From assembly GCA_963556145.1 (NCBI GenBank), contig OY744463.1, positions 7,874,001-7,938,000 on the forward strand: a DNA stretch of 64,000 nt, given 5' to 3'. Both the position numbers and the translations under genes were made by a program. Source of the DNA: Hygrocybe punicea (taxonomy: Eukaryota; Basidiomycota; Agaricomycetes; Agaricales; Hygrophoraceae). Positions 9,597-20,441 of the stretch are shown in pieces; position 1 is the stretch's first letter, and the number at the start of each line of letters is the position of its first letter. The notes beneath the pieces are model-generated. The model saw nothing but the letters and a program-made list of their open reading frames with translations, was not told where the DNA came from and made no database searches.

Positions 9597-11992
9597 GTGA
9601 CAGAGATGATAGGGAAACTAACGAGAATTTTTCAACGTATACATGAGAGGGACCTGTCCCTCTCAGCAGCGAAATCAAAATTCTTCATGACAGAAGCTGT
9701 ATTCGCAGGCGTGAGAGTTGGCCCCAACAGGGTCCAACCCGACCACGCCAAGCTGACCACAATCATCGACTGGGAACAACCTAGGGATGCGAGGAATCTT
9801 GCCACATTTGTAGGCATAACAGGTTGGTTCAGAGACCTCATCAAGGGATATGCTAAAATAGAAGGCCCACTATGCAACTTGCTCCAAGGAGTTGAACTAC
9901 CAGAGAAATACACCAAGACAACCTACCAAAGAATAATGGCGGCCTACAAACTGGACAATAAGTGGCATGAAGAACACACGAGGGCATTCCTAGCACTCAA
10001 GGCAGTGCTCACATCTGAACCGGTTCTACGGGGCCAAAAATGGGATGGAACACCTTTCGTCATCACAACAGATGGATCAAAGGATGCATTTGCAGGTGTC
10101 CTTGCATAACACAATAGAACAGTCCTAGAGAATGGCAAGGTGGTGGAAAAACTACACCCACTGGGTTTCACGTCGAAAAGGACATCCCACAGCAAAGAGA
10201 AGTACAAACCATTTTTACTTGAATTTGCTGCCCTGAAATTCATGTTGGGTAAGTTCTCGGACATCACATGGGGATTCCCCATTGAAATTGAAACAGACTG
10301 CTTCACACTATGAGACTTCCTCATGAACAACAAGCTGGGTGCGACACACACAACGTGGCACGACGGCATACTAGCACACAGAATAACAGATGTAAGACAC
10401 ATACTGGGCTGCGTCAATGTCATCGCAGACGGACTCAGCAGGAAATGGGAGGGCCAACCGCAGTCAGACAGAGACGGCAGTAATTGGTCAGTCAGCAAAG
10501 ATTGGGAAGCAGCAGAGGGCCTCATACACGACATATTCGGCATAACACCGGCTCCAGAAGCCATCGCAATGCATGACTGATTCTTGAATGAGGCGATCTT
10601 TAGGCACTTTTAGAACTGGACATGGGAGGAAGCCTGAGGGAAAGGAAGCGAGCCCGGCACAGGGCATCGCAATATATGATCAAAGGCAACAAACTCTGGA
10701 AGATCGCCGGTGGCACCAGTACAAGGGCATGATCCAGAGTTGAATGCATCACAAAGGAGGAAGCAAAGATAATGGCCAGGAAAATACACCAAGAAGGCGG
10801 CCATTGGCGTTGAGATGCCATCAAAATCGCACTGACAGATGGAGCCTGAAACTTGATGACTCAATAATACAAGCAATCAGTGAATGCGCATGGTGCAAAA
10901 ACTTTGGTGCTACCCATATCCACGCACTACTAGACCCAATCATGCAGCGCCACCCATTCAAGCTGTTAGTGGGCAACTACCTCAAATTGCCAACCGGTAA
11001 GGGCGGGTTCCACACAATTGGCCTCTACCTTGACACCTGCTCACAACATGCGTGGGCCGACAAATTCAAAATGGCTGGCAGCACCAAGACCACATGCTCC
11101 AGTCTGAAGTGGATTTACAACAAATTTGTGCCATTCAAGACGTTCAAGACTGATGGTGGTACACACTTCAACAACGAGGAGGTTCGGGAGCTGTGCAGAG
11201 AGCAGGGAACAGTCCCACACGTTGTTGCCACTTATGCCCCCTGGGTCAACAGCTTAGTCGAGAACACCAACAAGCTCTTGCTACACATACTAAAGTGGCT
11301 ATGTGCACCTGAACTAGGGGAGGACAATGTCAACCCAGGTGCAGGATGGGACTCCTTGCTGAGAACTTGGCCTGACCACCTCAAAGAGGCCATTCGATGC
11401 CTAAACTGGAGAATACTACCATCACTAAAGTTCGAGCCAAAGGAGATCTTGCTGGGAATGGCAATTAACACACCGAAAATGGGGATGGCAGAGAGTACGA
11501 TGCCAGTCACCCCAAGTGACATCAACATGCACATGGTATATGCAGCACAGCAGAGACTCGATGGCTATGAGGAGGCACTGCAGCACACCATGCAAAGGAA
11601 GACGATATTCGACTGTAAGGTCAAAAAACATCCCGGTGAGGTTATATTTTCAACTGGCCAGCTCGTCCAAGTCTACAGAAGTGATCTAGATGATACATTC
11701 AAAGCTTAATGGAAACTACTACCCAAATGGTCGCAACCACATCACATAAAACTACAACTTCGCAACTCATACAAGCTCGAAACCATTGAAGGTGACAAAA
11801 TTGAAGGGGAGTTCAACACCAGACGACTTCAGGCATTTATACAAAGGGAGGGCACAAGGCTGGCAGAGGAACAGAGGGCATTCGATGAGAGGTCCAGGGA
11901 GGAGGATAAGAGGAGGGCTGATGAAGAGGAGAGGGCTATTGCAGATGAACGACAGGAGGAGGGAGTGCCAGCGGTGGAGGACATCGGATTAG
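9597..11992 (+). pseudogene. pol: Ty3/gypsy pol remnant (RT end, RNase H, integrase)
   Basis: It begins inside reverse transcriptase just after the catalytic YxDD block (RIFQRIHERDLSLSAAKSKFFMTEAVFAG), so it is 5'-truncated. RNase H follows (FVITTDGSKDAFAGVLA; HILGCVNVIADGLSR). The integrase core is at 10900-11560 (GGFHTIGLYLDTCSQHAWADKF; FKTFKTDGGTHFNNEE, carrying two core acidic residues), with a tail to about 11990 (KLQLRNSYKLETIEGDKIEGEF, then Glu/Arg-rich). Stops interrupt it at 10107 (TAA), 10311 (TGA, expected Arg), 10578 and 11707. This is a different gypsy lineage from the pair at 16.9-30 kb. Confidence 0.85.
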
Positions 11993-12320
11993 TGTTACGG
12001 ATCGCTTCTGCAGCGGGCTCCGGAAACAATCAACTTAACAGGGGGGTGGTTTCCAGAGGGAAGAACAGCAGTTTCATTGGTAGATAACACTGCTACAAGG
12101 GGGGAGGTTCGTGGTCTAAAGTCATTGCGAGCCATGGGGGTTACCCAAGACAAGGGGGTCTGCCCCAAGAACCAGACTAAACGTAAGGAAAGGAAAAGAA
12201 GAAAAAGTCCGAACCAACAACAAGAACAGTACATATAGTGGCTGGTCTTGAGGGGAGGTAAATAGGAATACAACCATGAAGCCACAACATGTCCAACTCT
12301 ACCATGTGTTCACCATGAGG
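11993..12320 (+). mobile_element. Probable LTR start after pol remnant
   Basis: TGTTACGGATCGC..GCGGGCTCCGG directly follows the pol tail and matches, in opposite orientation relative to coding sequence, the junction upstream of the minus-strand gag at 5646. This suggests LTRs with long inverted termini of the form TGTTAYGGATCGC. The far end is not identifiable; 12320 is arbitrary. Confidence 0.4.
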
Positions 12321-12813
12321 CATACATGAGGCGTCCTCATGTCAATGTTCTCGCGATCCAACTGGAGGCCCAGGTGTCGTTGAGGATAGAAGAGGTCCGG
12401 ATGACTCGGATGATTTGTCATCGGATCATGTGACATGCAGAATTGCCAATTCAGGGTCTACACTTGCTGTAATGGGCAAATGCGCAGTTTGGCAAGTGCA
12501 TTGCACGGTCGGGTCGAAGATGGGTATCGTCCAGTGTGGGGTTGGTGATGAGAGTGTCTTGAGGTAGCGTGGATATAGCGGCAAGGTTGGTATGAAAGAA
12601 AACAAAGGAATGTGTGGAAGAAAAACCAACTAGGATGGTGGGCTAGTCAAGGTCAGACATGCGAACAGCACAAGCTGTACCGGATGATGATGTCTGTTGA
12701 TGACGTATTGAGGAGCGGTGTCTTGTCCTGTTTGTGGAACAAGAAGGTCCACTTGATGTCAGTATTCGTCCAAGAAAGGGTATCATTGTAAACAAGTGTG
12801 GGAGGTATCGCGA
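12321..12813. other. No gene seen
   Basis: Only short unsupported frames. Possibly still LTR sequence. Confidence 0.5.
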
Positions 12814-13380
12814 TTATAGATGGAAAAGGATAAATGAACGTGGGTCCAGGTTTCGAGTCATGGGCACAGGTGACAAGCTGTGGGAACAAGTCGTTGGGTA
12901 CTGCAATGAAGCGATGTCGTGCGAACAATATACAATAGGGGTTGGTTCACTGTTTGGGAAGTCGTATGGTCTGTGGTCGAAGTCCAAAAGAGTATGCTCC
13001 GGCGATGGTCGGATTAGAGAGAACAGTGAAATGTCTCGTGATCGGGGATTGTTCAGAGTTCGCATGCAGGTGAGGAATGTCGTCGGATCGTCAGGGAGGA
13101 TAATGGTGGGCACAGGGTATGAATATGGAAACCAAATATCCGGGAATGGCAATTGTCAATTACGTGTCGATATATTGTTGAGGTGGAAGTCAGAAGTATC
13201 AATGGCGGAAGAGTTTCGGTGCCGATGCCAAAGATAGATCATAACAAGGTAGAAACCGATCAGGAAGGTGATGGCAATGCTGCCAATAACAATTACGGTA
13301 ATGAGCTGTGTCGGGAGTACAGCCATTGTGATCGGTTTGTCGTGGGATAGCGTAAACAAGATATCGAAGGGAAAAGACAA
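12814..13380 (-). pseudogene. Single-pass membrane protein reading frame with one TGA
   Basis: On the minus strand a frame begins at 13380, with a second Met (MAVLPTQ) just before a strong hydrophobic segment (LITVIVIGSIAITFLIGFY) followed by basic YLWHRHR, a typical transmembrane helix with a positive cytoplasmic border. A TGA at 13155-13153 (AAT TGA CAA) interrupts it. The same frame then stays open to 12814 with a Pro/Tyr/Phe-rich region (FPDIWFPYSYPVPTIILP). If the TGA was CGA, the protein has about 190 residues. I do not recognise it. It lies between retroelement debris and the inverted repeat. Confidence 0.35.
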
Positions 13381-13727
13381 TGTCGGTGACGTCCATCGGC
13401 AAGGAGACTATTCGGTATAACAAGGTCACGTGGGATATGTCCATGGTCGGTCTGGATTGTTCTAGAAGAAGGGACAAAAAGAGAACAAGAATAAGAAAAT
13501 ACAAGGATGTCCAAATGAAGAAAAAATGACGTTGAAAGGAAGACAAAGGACAAAATGAAATGAAAAAGGAAGGTGTGCAGTGCAGAATCATCATGGTGGG
13601 TATCAGAATGGGCATCGGGGTTGGAAGCAGAGTTGGAAATGTAACAATTAGAGGGTGAGGATGACCAGTGGGATCCCGACAGACAGTTAGTGATGAGGAT
13701 GCCGCTAGTTTTTTCAGGGGGAGCATA
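13381..13727. other. No gene seen
   Basis: AT-rich to mixed non-coding sequence; the minus-strand frame here is low-complexity and unsupported. Confidence 0.5.
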
Positions 13728-13887
13728 TGTAGTAGGAGGTCCTGGGCAGTCTTAGTCAGTAGATCACGTGACTTGCAGTTGACTTCCCGATTAGTCAGTA
13801 GACTTAGTCAGTCGGTCTTAGACTTGAGCTATAGGATGGTCTTCAGACTTGTGATTAGCTTAGCAGGGACCCTTAGCCCCTGCTACA
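13728..13887 (+). mobile_element. Short TG..CA repeat, copy C
   Basis: 160 bp from TGTAGTAGGAGGTCCTGGG to CCCCTGCTACA, containing TTAGTCAGTAGATCACGTGAC. Its ends form an imperfect TIR (TGTAGTAGG / TGTAGCAGG). It is diverged from copies A, B and D, and no target duplication is clear. Confidence 0.5.
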
Positions 13888-13890
13888 CTG

Positions 13891-14890
13891 TTCCCGTAGT
13901 CCTCCTCATTGTCCTCCTCATCCTCATCCTCCTCATCCTCCTCGCCGTCCTCGTCATCCTCATCGTCCTCATCATCCTCGTCCCCCTCATCGTCCTCATC
14001 ATCCTTGCCCCCACCGCCCTTGCCCTTGTCCTCATCCTCATCCCCCTTGTACTTATCGACCTTGCCATTGTCATCCCCATCCTTGCCATCCCCATGCTTG
14101 TCATCCCTGTGCTTGTCGTCCCTGTCATCGTTCTGGTCATCCTTGCCATCCCCATTGTCATCGTTCTGGTCCCCATTGTCATCATTGCCATCCCTGCTGT
14201 CCTCGTTCCGGTCCTCATTGCCATCCCCATTGTCAGTGTTCCGGTCCCCATTGTCATTGTTGCTGTCCCCGCTGTCATCGTACCAGTCCTCGTTGCTGTC
14301 CCCATTGTTGATGTTCCTGTCCCTGTTCTGGTCATTCCAGTCCGGGTTCTCATCCACATGGCCGTGCCCGTCCCTGTCATGTTCACGGTCATCGTCCATG
14401 TCGTTCTGTTATGGGCATTGTGTCATTGGCCTCCATCCTGGCGTTGCTGTTGGTGTGGCATTTGTCATGGTCATCTGACGCGACGTTGCCGGAAAAGACC
14501 TAAAAACTGTGTAGAATTAGTTAGTAGAGTAAACATAGAAACATAAAAAGAAATCTTAGCATTGTGTCCTTCTGCACCATTTGCCCATTGAGGTCGAGAC
14601 GAAGAGTGATGCGGCTTGAACATGTGTGAGAATTTCAACCAGTGTTTTCCGATTGCCTAAACGGGGCCAAATTGCCATATTGGTACAGGTGGCTGGATTT
14701 TCTTAATGCTCTTACATGCTGTATAACACCTCAATTGGCAGGATGAGGCTCCGCATGGATGTAAGTATACCATACCCACAAGTAGGGTAAATTTTGTATT
14801 TTATTTCATCCTACAGAGAGAGCTATTCCCAATGTATTTGAGCCCTCTGCCAAAATTGGACCCTTAAACACCCAACATTGTGAGTACATG
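13891..14890 (+). repeat. Left arm of large inverted repeat
   Basis: About 1 kb whose reverse complement is found at 15488-16359. The outer half is a degenerate GAC/GAG-rich tandem tract, and the inner half (from about 14400) is unique-looking sequence including CTACAGAGAGAGCTATTCCC. On the minus strand the tract reads as an Asp/Asn/Gly/Glu-rich repeat (DGNEDRNEDSRDGND and so on), and the plus strand reads as hydrophobic Ile/Val/Leu repeats. The arms differ by some tandem units. Confidence 0.8.
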
Positions 14891-15047
14891 TCTGAAAAAT
14901 CTAAGGTTAATTCTAAGGGTAGTAAGGAAGGTCTACATTGTGTTTCCAGCAAGTGCCTGGTAGTTGATATTGCAGGGCATGTGTTGCAGCCAAGATGTGT
15001 TTGGAACTTCCCATTATTGGCTGGTCAAACAAAAGTCCCATTATTTG

Positions 15048-15243
15048 GATTCAAGTCACAGACTCACAGCTTTACCATTTGTTGGCTATAACACATTTCC
15101 TGGAGTACTAAGAGCCAGGCACTTATGGTGACAATGATGTATGCATCACCTAGTATTGCTAGAATTAATTTTAAATTTTCTAGATGAGTACTCGCAAAGT
15201 TGGGTGTTTAAGGGTCCAATTTTGGCAGAGGGCTCAAATACAT
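15048..15243. repeat. Direct repeat flanking the assembly gap, left copy
   Basis: The 196 bp from GATTCAAGTCACAG to CTCAAATACAT are repeated at 15344-15540 with one inserted base. It ends exactly at the run of Ns. Confidence 0.95.
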
Positions 15244-15343
15244 NNNNNNNNNNNNNNNNNNNNNNNNNNNNNNNNNNNNNNNNNNNNNNNNNNNNNNNNN
15301 NNNNNNNNNNNNNNNNNNNNNNNNNNNNNNNNNNNNNNNNNNN
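15244..15343. other. Assembly gap, 100 N
   Basis: Exactly 100 Ns, the usual placeholder for a gap of unknown size. It lies inside a palindrome and between two copies of the same 196-bp sequence, so the contig ends probably overlap and the gap may be false. Confidence 0.98.
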
Positions 15344-15540
15344 GATTCAAAGTCACAGACTCACAGCTTTACCATTTGTTGGCTATAACACATTTCCTGG
15401 AGTACTAAGAGCCAGGCACTTATGGTGACAATGATGTATGCATCACCTAGTATTGCTAGAATTAATTTTAAATTTTCTAGATGAGTACTCGCAAAGTTGG
15501 GTGTTTAAGGGTCCAATTTTGGCAGAGGGCTCAAATACAT
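15344..15540. repeat. Direct repeat flanking the assembly gap, right copy
   Basis: Second copy of the 196-bp segment. It then continues into the right arm of the inverted repeat, which the left copy cannot do because it stops at the gap. Confidence 0.95.
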
Positions 15541-16359
15541 TGGGAATAGCTCTCTCTGTAGGATGAAATAAAATACAAAATTTACCCTACTTGTGGGTAT
15601 GGTATACTTACATCCATGCGGAGCCTCATCCTGCCAATTGAGGTGTTATACAGCATGTAAGAGCATTAAGAAAATCCAGCCACCTGTACCAATATGGCAA
15701 TTTGGCCCCGTTTAGGCAATCGGAAAACACTGGTTGAAATTCTCACACATGTTCAAGCCGCATCACTCTTCGTCTCGACCTCAATGGGCAAATGGTGCAG
15801 AAGGACACAATGCTAAGATTTCTTTTTATGTTTCTATGTTTACTCTACTAACTAATTCTACACAGTTTTTAGGTCTTTTCCGGCAACGTCGCGTCAGATG
15901 ACCATGACAAATGCCACACCAACAGCAACGCCAGGATGGAGGCCAATGACACAATGCCCATAACAGAACGACATGGACAACGACCGTGAACGTGACAGGG
16001 ACGGGCACGGCCATGTGGATGAGAACCCAGACCGGAACGATGAGAACGGGGACTGGAACATCAACAATGGGGACTGGAATGCTGACAATGGGGATGGCAA
16101 GGATGACCAGAATGATGACGGGGATGACAAGCACGGGGACGACAAGCATGGGGATGGCAAGGATGGGGACAACAACGGCAAGGACGATAAGTACAAGGGG
16201 GATGAGGATGAGGATGAGGGCAAGGGCAAGGGTGGCAGGGGCAAGGACAATGAGGACAATGAGGGGGACAACAATGATGAGGACGATGAGGATGACAAGG
16301 ACGGCGAGGAGGATGAGGAGGATGAGGACGACAAGGACAATGAGGAGGACTACGGGAAT
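15488..16359 (-). repeat. Right arm of large inverted repeat
   Basis: Reverse complement of 13891-14890, ending at AGGAGGACTACGGGAA opposite TTCCCGTAGTCCTCCT. The plus strand (15973-16380) encodes an Asp-rich repeat frame (DNGDGKDDQNDDGDDKHG), the mirror of the one in the left arm. It is shorter than the left arm because tandem units are missing. Confidence 0.8.
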
Positions 16360-16439
16360 GGGGATGGGGGCAACGGATGACAGACAACCAAGACGGTGAG
16401 GACAGCAAGGATGAGGACGAGGATGGAGAGGAAGTAGAC

Positions 16440-16880
16440 GGGTCAACCCAGTGCTGCAGCAATACCTGGACCCCAGCCACCCTCCCCTGCAGGAAGTGCT
16501 GGGCCCAGGTCAACCCAGTGCTGCAGCAACAGCTGGACCCAGGTCAACCCAAGCCTGCAGCAAGAGCTGGTCCATGGTCAACCCAGTGCTGCAGCAATAG
16601 CTGCAGCCAGGTCAACCCACATTGCTTGAACAACTGGACCTGGGTCAACCCAACCAATCCAGAATAGCTGTCCTGGGTTAACCTACCCCATGGCAGAGCT
16701 GACACCGGGTTGACCCACCCAGCCACCCTTGACCAGCAAGAGCTGTACCTGGGTCAACCTACCACCCCACATTTCCCCATCAAGAGCTGTCTTTTGGGTT
16801 AACCTACCCCCCCAGCAAGCAACTGGGCTATGTGTACCTACCTTTCACAACTATATCTGTGATTGGGTTAACCAAAACGA
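16440..16880. repeat. Degenerate tandem repeat with GGGTCAACCCA core
   Basis: About nine irregular units of roughly 35-55 bp, each with (C/T)GGGTCAACC(C/T)A and often GTGCTGCAGCAA or AGAGCTG. It ends where gypsy pol homology begins, so it borders the 5' truncation of that element. Confidence 0.75.
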
Positions 16881-16916
16881 CTGGGTCTACTGCTGGACAA
16901 ATATAGGATTATTCGT

Positions 16917-19900
16917 AACATCACTGGTGATCCGCTTACCCACGCTTCTGACACGTCCACCCGATTTTACACCCGGAACCCGCTACACCCACGAATGTCA
17001 TGACAAATACAACATTAACCCGGATGACTTTCTATGGCCGGAAGAGGAACAACTTGGCCATTTTCTTCTCAAAGAACAAGAAGCCACATTCGCTTGGAAC
17101 GAATCCGAGACAGGTCAATTCAATACCGATTACTTTCCGCCAATCCATATTCCGACCGTCCCCCACATGCCTTGGGTTCACAAAAATATCCCTATACTGC
17201 CTGGAATTCTGGCAGAAGTCGTCCAGATTATAAAAGATAAAATTGCCGCTGGTACCTCCAAGCCCTCCAATTCTTCTTACCGTTCCCGGTGGTTTTGTGT
17301 TATTAAGAAGGACAGTCTTAGCTTGCACTTAGTGCACAACCTACAGCCGCTCAACGCTGTCACTATCCGGGACCCTGCGGTGCCCCCAATGATGGAACAA
17401 CTCGCCGAATCCTTTGGCGGACATTCGTGTTATGGGGCCTTAGATCTCTTCATATCTTTCAATCAGCGGCTTGTGCATCCAGATTCATGCGACTACATGA
17501 CCTTTCAATCCCTGCTTGGTACACTCCATCTTACACACATCGCAATGGGATATACAAATTCACCCCAGATCATGCACGGGGATACCACATATATTTTACA
17601 CGACGAAATCTGGCACGTAACAATCCCATTTATGGATGATATTCCTCTGAAAGGCCCCCCGACCCGTTACGAATTACCTGATGGCAGCTATGAGACTATA
17701 CCGGAAAACAATGGAATATGACGATTTGTGTGGGAATACTTTCAGGGTGTTAATCGAGTCCTACAACGTTTCCGGTACATTGGTGCAACGTTCAACGGCA
17801 AGAAGCTGGAGCTTTGTCGCCCATCTGTGGTTGTTGTTGGTCATACGTGCACTTACGAAGGTTGTGTCCCCGACACCAGGAAGGTTCAGAAGATTTGCGA
17901 TTGGCCTCTGCCTAGGAACGCAACTGATATATGCGCCTTCCTCGGTACTTGTGGACTTATGAGGATTTTCATCAAGGGCTTTGCTTTGTATGCTCGACCC
18001 TTGGTTTATCTCACCCGGAAAGGAATACCCTTTGATTTCCAGGACACGGAACTATCTGCATTCGACTTCTTAAAACATTCCGTTGTCATGTCACCCGCTC
18101 TGCGCGCCATCAATTACGAAAAAGAATGGGAAGTTATATTAGCCATGGACTCATCGGTTATAGGTGTCGGGTTCATCCTCATGCAGATCCGTGACGACGG
18201 AAAGCACCACCCGAGCCGCTTTGGATCCATCACATGGAATGATCGCGAGTCATGCTATTCCCAGTCTAAGCTGGAATTGTTTGGCCTTTTCCACGCCTTA
18301 CGCTACTTCCGGGTGTTTATCATTGGTGTCCGTAATTTGACCGTCGAGGTCAACACTAAATACATCAAGGGGATGTTGAACAACCCAGATATTCAGCCAA
18401 ATGCCACAATTAATCAGTGGATCGCCGGGATTTTACTTTTCAATTTCACACTAGTCCATGTACCGGCTTCTGACCACTCCGCCGCGGACGGGCTCTCCCG
18501 CCGGCCACGAACTGAAGCCGACCCACCCGACACCGATGATTTTGAAGAATGGATTGACCGGTCATATGATTTTTATATGGAAGTGGTCAACTACAGATCA
18601 CCCCGATGTGACTCATCCACCCATGTTTTATGTACGGCCTGCCAGAACTGAAGTTACGCAACAAACCCGGTAGCCATGTACTCTGTGGAACAAACCGATG
18701 CTGATATCCCTCGGACAGCAAACGCTGTTGCCGCTGACAATTGGGTTCGCGTTGTCGAACAATTCCTTCGAACACTAGAGCGTCCACCTGGATTGTCCGA
18801 CCAGAAATTCCACCAATTCATGAGATACACACTTGAGTTCTTGCTGATCGACAATAAACTTTGGAGGAAAGACACTCACGGAAAACATAAGGTCGTGGTT
18901 CCCGTTGGTAAACGGCTTCGACTTATCCGCGAGGTGCACGACTCCCTCGGACACAAGGGGGTGTTCTCTGTTCGAACTCATCTTTTGGATCGGTTTTGGT
19001 GGCCATTCTTGAATCACAACGTCAAGTGGTATGTCTGGTTGTGTCACCAGTGTCAGATCCAGCAAATGCACTACCACCATATTCCACCTACGGTTGCGAC
19101 TCCGGCTTCATTATTTCGAAAGGTATACATCGATACCATGCACATGCCCCGATCCGGCAGTTTCCGCTACATTGTACAAGCTCAATGCTCCCTTACTTCA
19201 TATCCGAAGTTCCGTATGCTGCGCCGGGAAACGGGTTCTACCATAGGCGCCTTTATTTTCGAAGAAATACTGTGCTGGTGGGGTGCTTTGGAAGAAATTG
19301 TCACGGATAACGGCCCTCCATTCGTCGACGCACTCAATTACCTCGCGGACCGTTTTGGTATCCGACACATCCGGATTTCCCCCTACAACTCACAGGCTAA
19401 CGGACCCGTCGAACGTCGTCATTGGGATGTTCGCGAAGCAATAATGAAAACATGCGATGGCGACGAGCGGAGTTGGCACACCGTTGTACACTCGGTATTT
19501 TGGGCAGAACGGGTTACAACCCACCGGGACCTCGGGTATTCATTGTATTATATGGCTCACGGTGTCGAGCCCCTCTTTCCGTTCGACTTAGCTGAAGCAA
19601 CATATTTGGTTCCACAGCAAAGTGCTATGACAATGCCGGAACTTATTGCTCTCTGTGCCCAACAACTACGGAAACGGCCAGAGGACCTTGACGCCATTAG
19701 GGATCGTGTACTCAAGTCACGGTTCGAATCCGTTCGACAGTTCGAAGAGAAATTTGCAAATACGATCAAAAGCTACAACTTGCAACCTGGCGATCTGGTA
19801 CTCATCCGGAATTCACGGGTCGAGATGTCTCTAGACCGGAAGTCAAAGCCGCGTTGGTTTGGTCCAATGATTGTTGTCCGCAAGACAGAGGGTCAGTCTT

Positions 19901-20112
19901 ACATTCTTGCTGAGTTAGATGGAACCGTTTCTCGAACCCGGTACGTGGCGTTCCGGCTTATACCATACTATAGCTGCTCGCATCTCTCGATCTCCCTAGA
20001 TGGCTTTCTGCGCTTTCCGGTGAACACGCATGAACCCGCTGTCTCGTCTAATGGATCCACCTCTCCGGCTGACAAATTACCAGTGTTTGATGAACCCGTT
20101 GACGACAATTAG
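16917..20112 (+). pseudogene. pol: Ty3/gypsy pol, element 1 (RT-RNase H-integrase)
   Basis: It starts at LPTLLTRPPDFTPGTRYT, so gag and protease are missing (5' truncated). RT motifs: WFCVIKKDSLSLHLVHNLQPLN, MGYTNSPQIMHGD and the catalytic PFMDD (about 17632). RNase H: VILAMDSSVIGVGFILMQI and HVPASDHSAADGLSRRPR. Integrase (18676-20112) is one uninterrupted frame with the zinc-binding HSLGH-type region (VHDSLGHKGVFSVRTHLLD; CHQCQIQQM) and core (VTDNGPPFVD; SPYNSQANGPVERRH). TGA stops at 17719 (element 2 has CGA here) and 18649 break the frame. No chromodomain is seen at the C-terminus. Roughly 70% identical in protein to the pol at 26.4-30 kb. Confidence 0.9.
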
Positions 20113-20441
20113 CCACCCATACCCTGTTTGGTCCGGTTTCAACCCGCTGGTACTCATCAGGTCTACCCAGTGGGATACTATCTGTTTCAGTTTTGGACTC
20201 CTTTTGTTTCCGCTCCCCTTTTCATTTTTATTTCACGAACTCGAATGATGCAATTAGTCCCGATCACGCCATGCTTGGAAAGTCTTCGGGTATCACCCTT
20301 GCCAGTGGGGACGTAGCTGATAGAGTGTCGGTTTTCTTTTTCATGTCTATTCATTTCTCAGTCCGAAAAAGTGTCAAGTTTTTACTACACATTTATGTAC
20401 AGACCGGCCGGCCTCCTGATGCTTCTCCTCCATGGAACCCA
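20113..20441. other. Spacer between integrase and antisense gene
   Basis: No gene. Parts (AAATGATGCGAATAGTCCC-like) correspond to the spacer after the second pol at about 30040-30110, so the two elements share the layout downstream of integrase. Confidence 0.5.

Noticed and set aside
19725..19745. tRNA B-box-like GGTTCGAATCC
   Set aside because: Lies inside integrase coding sequence with no A box or acceptor stem around it.
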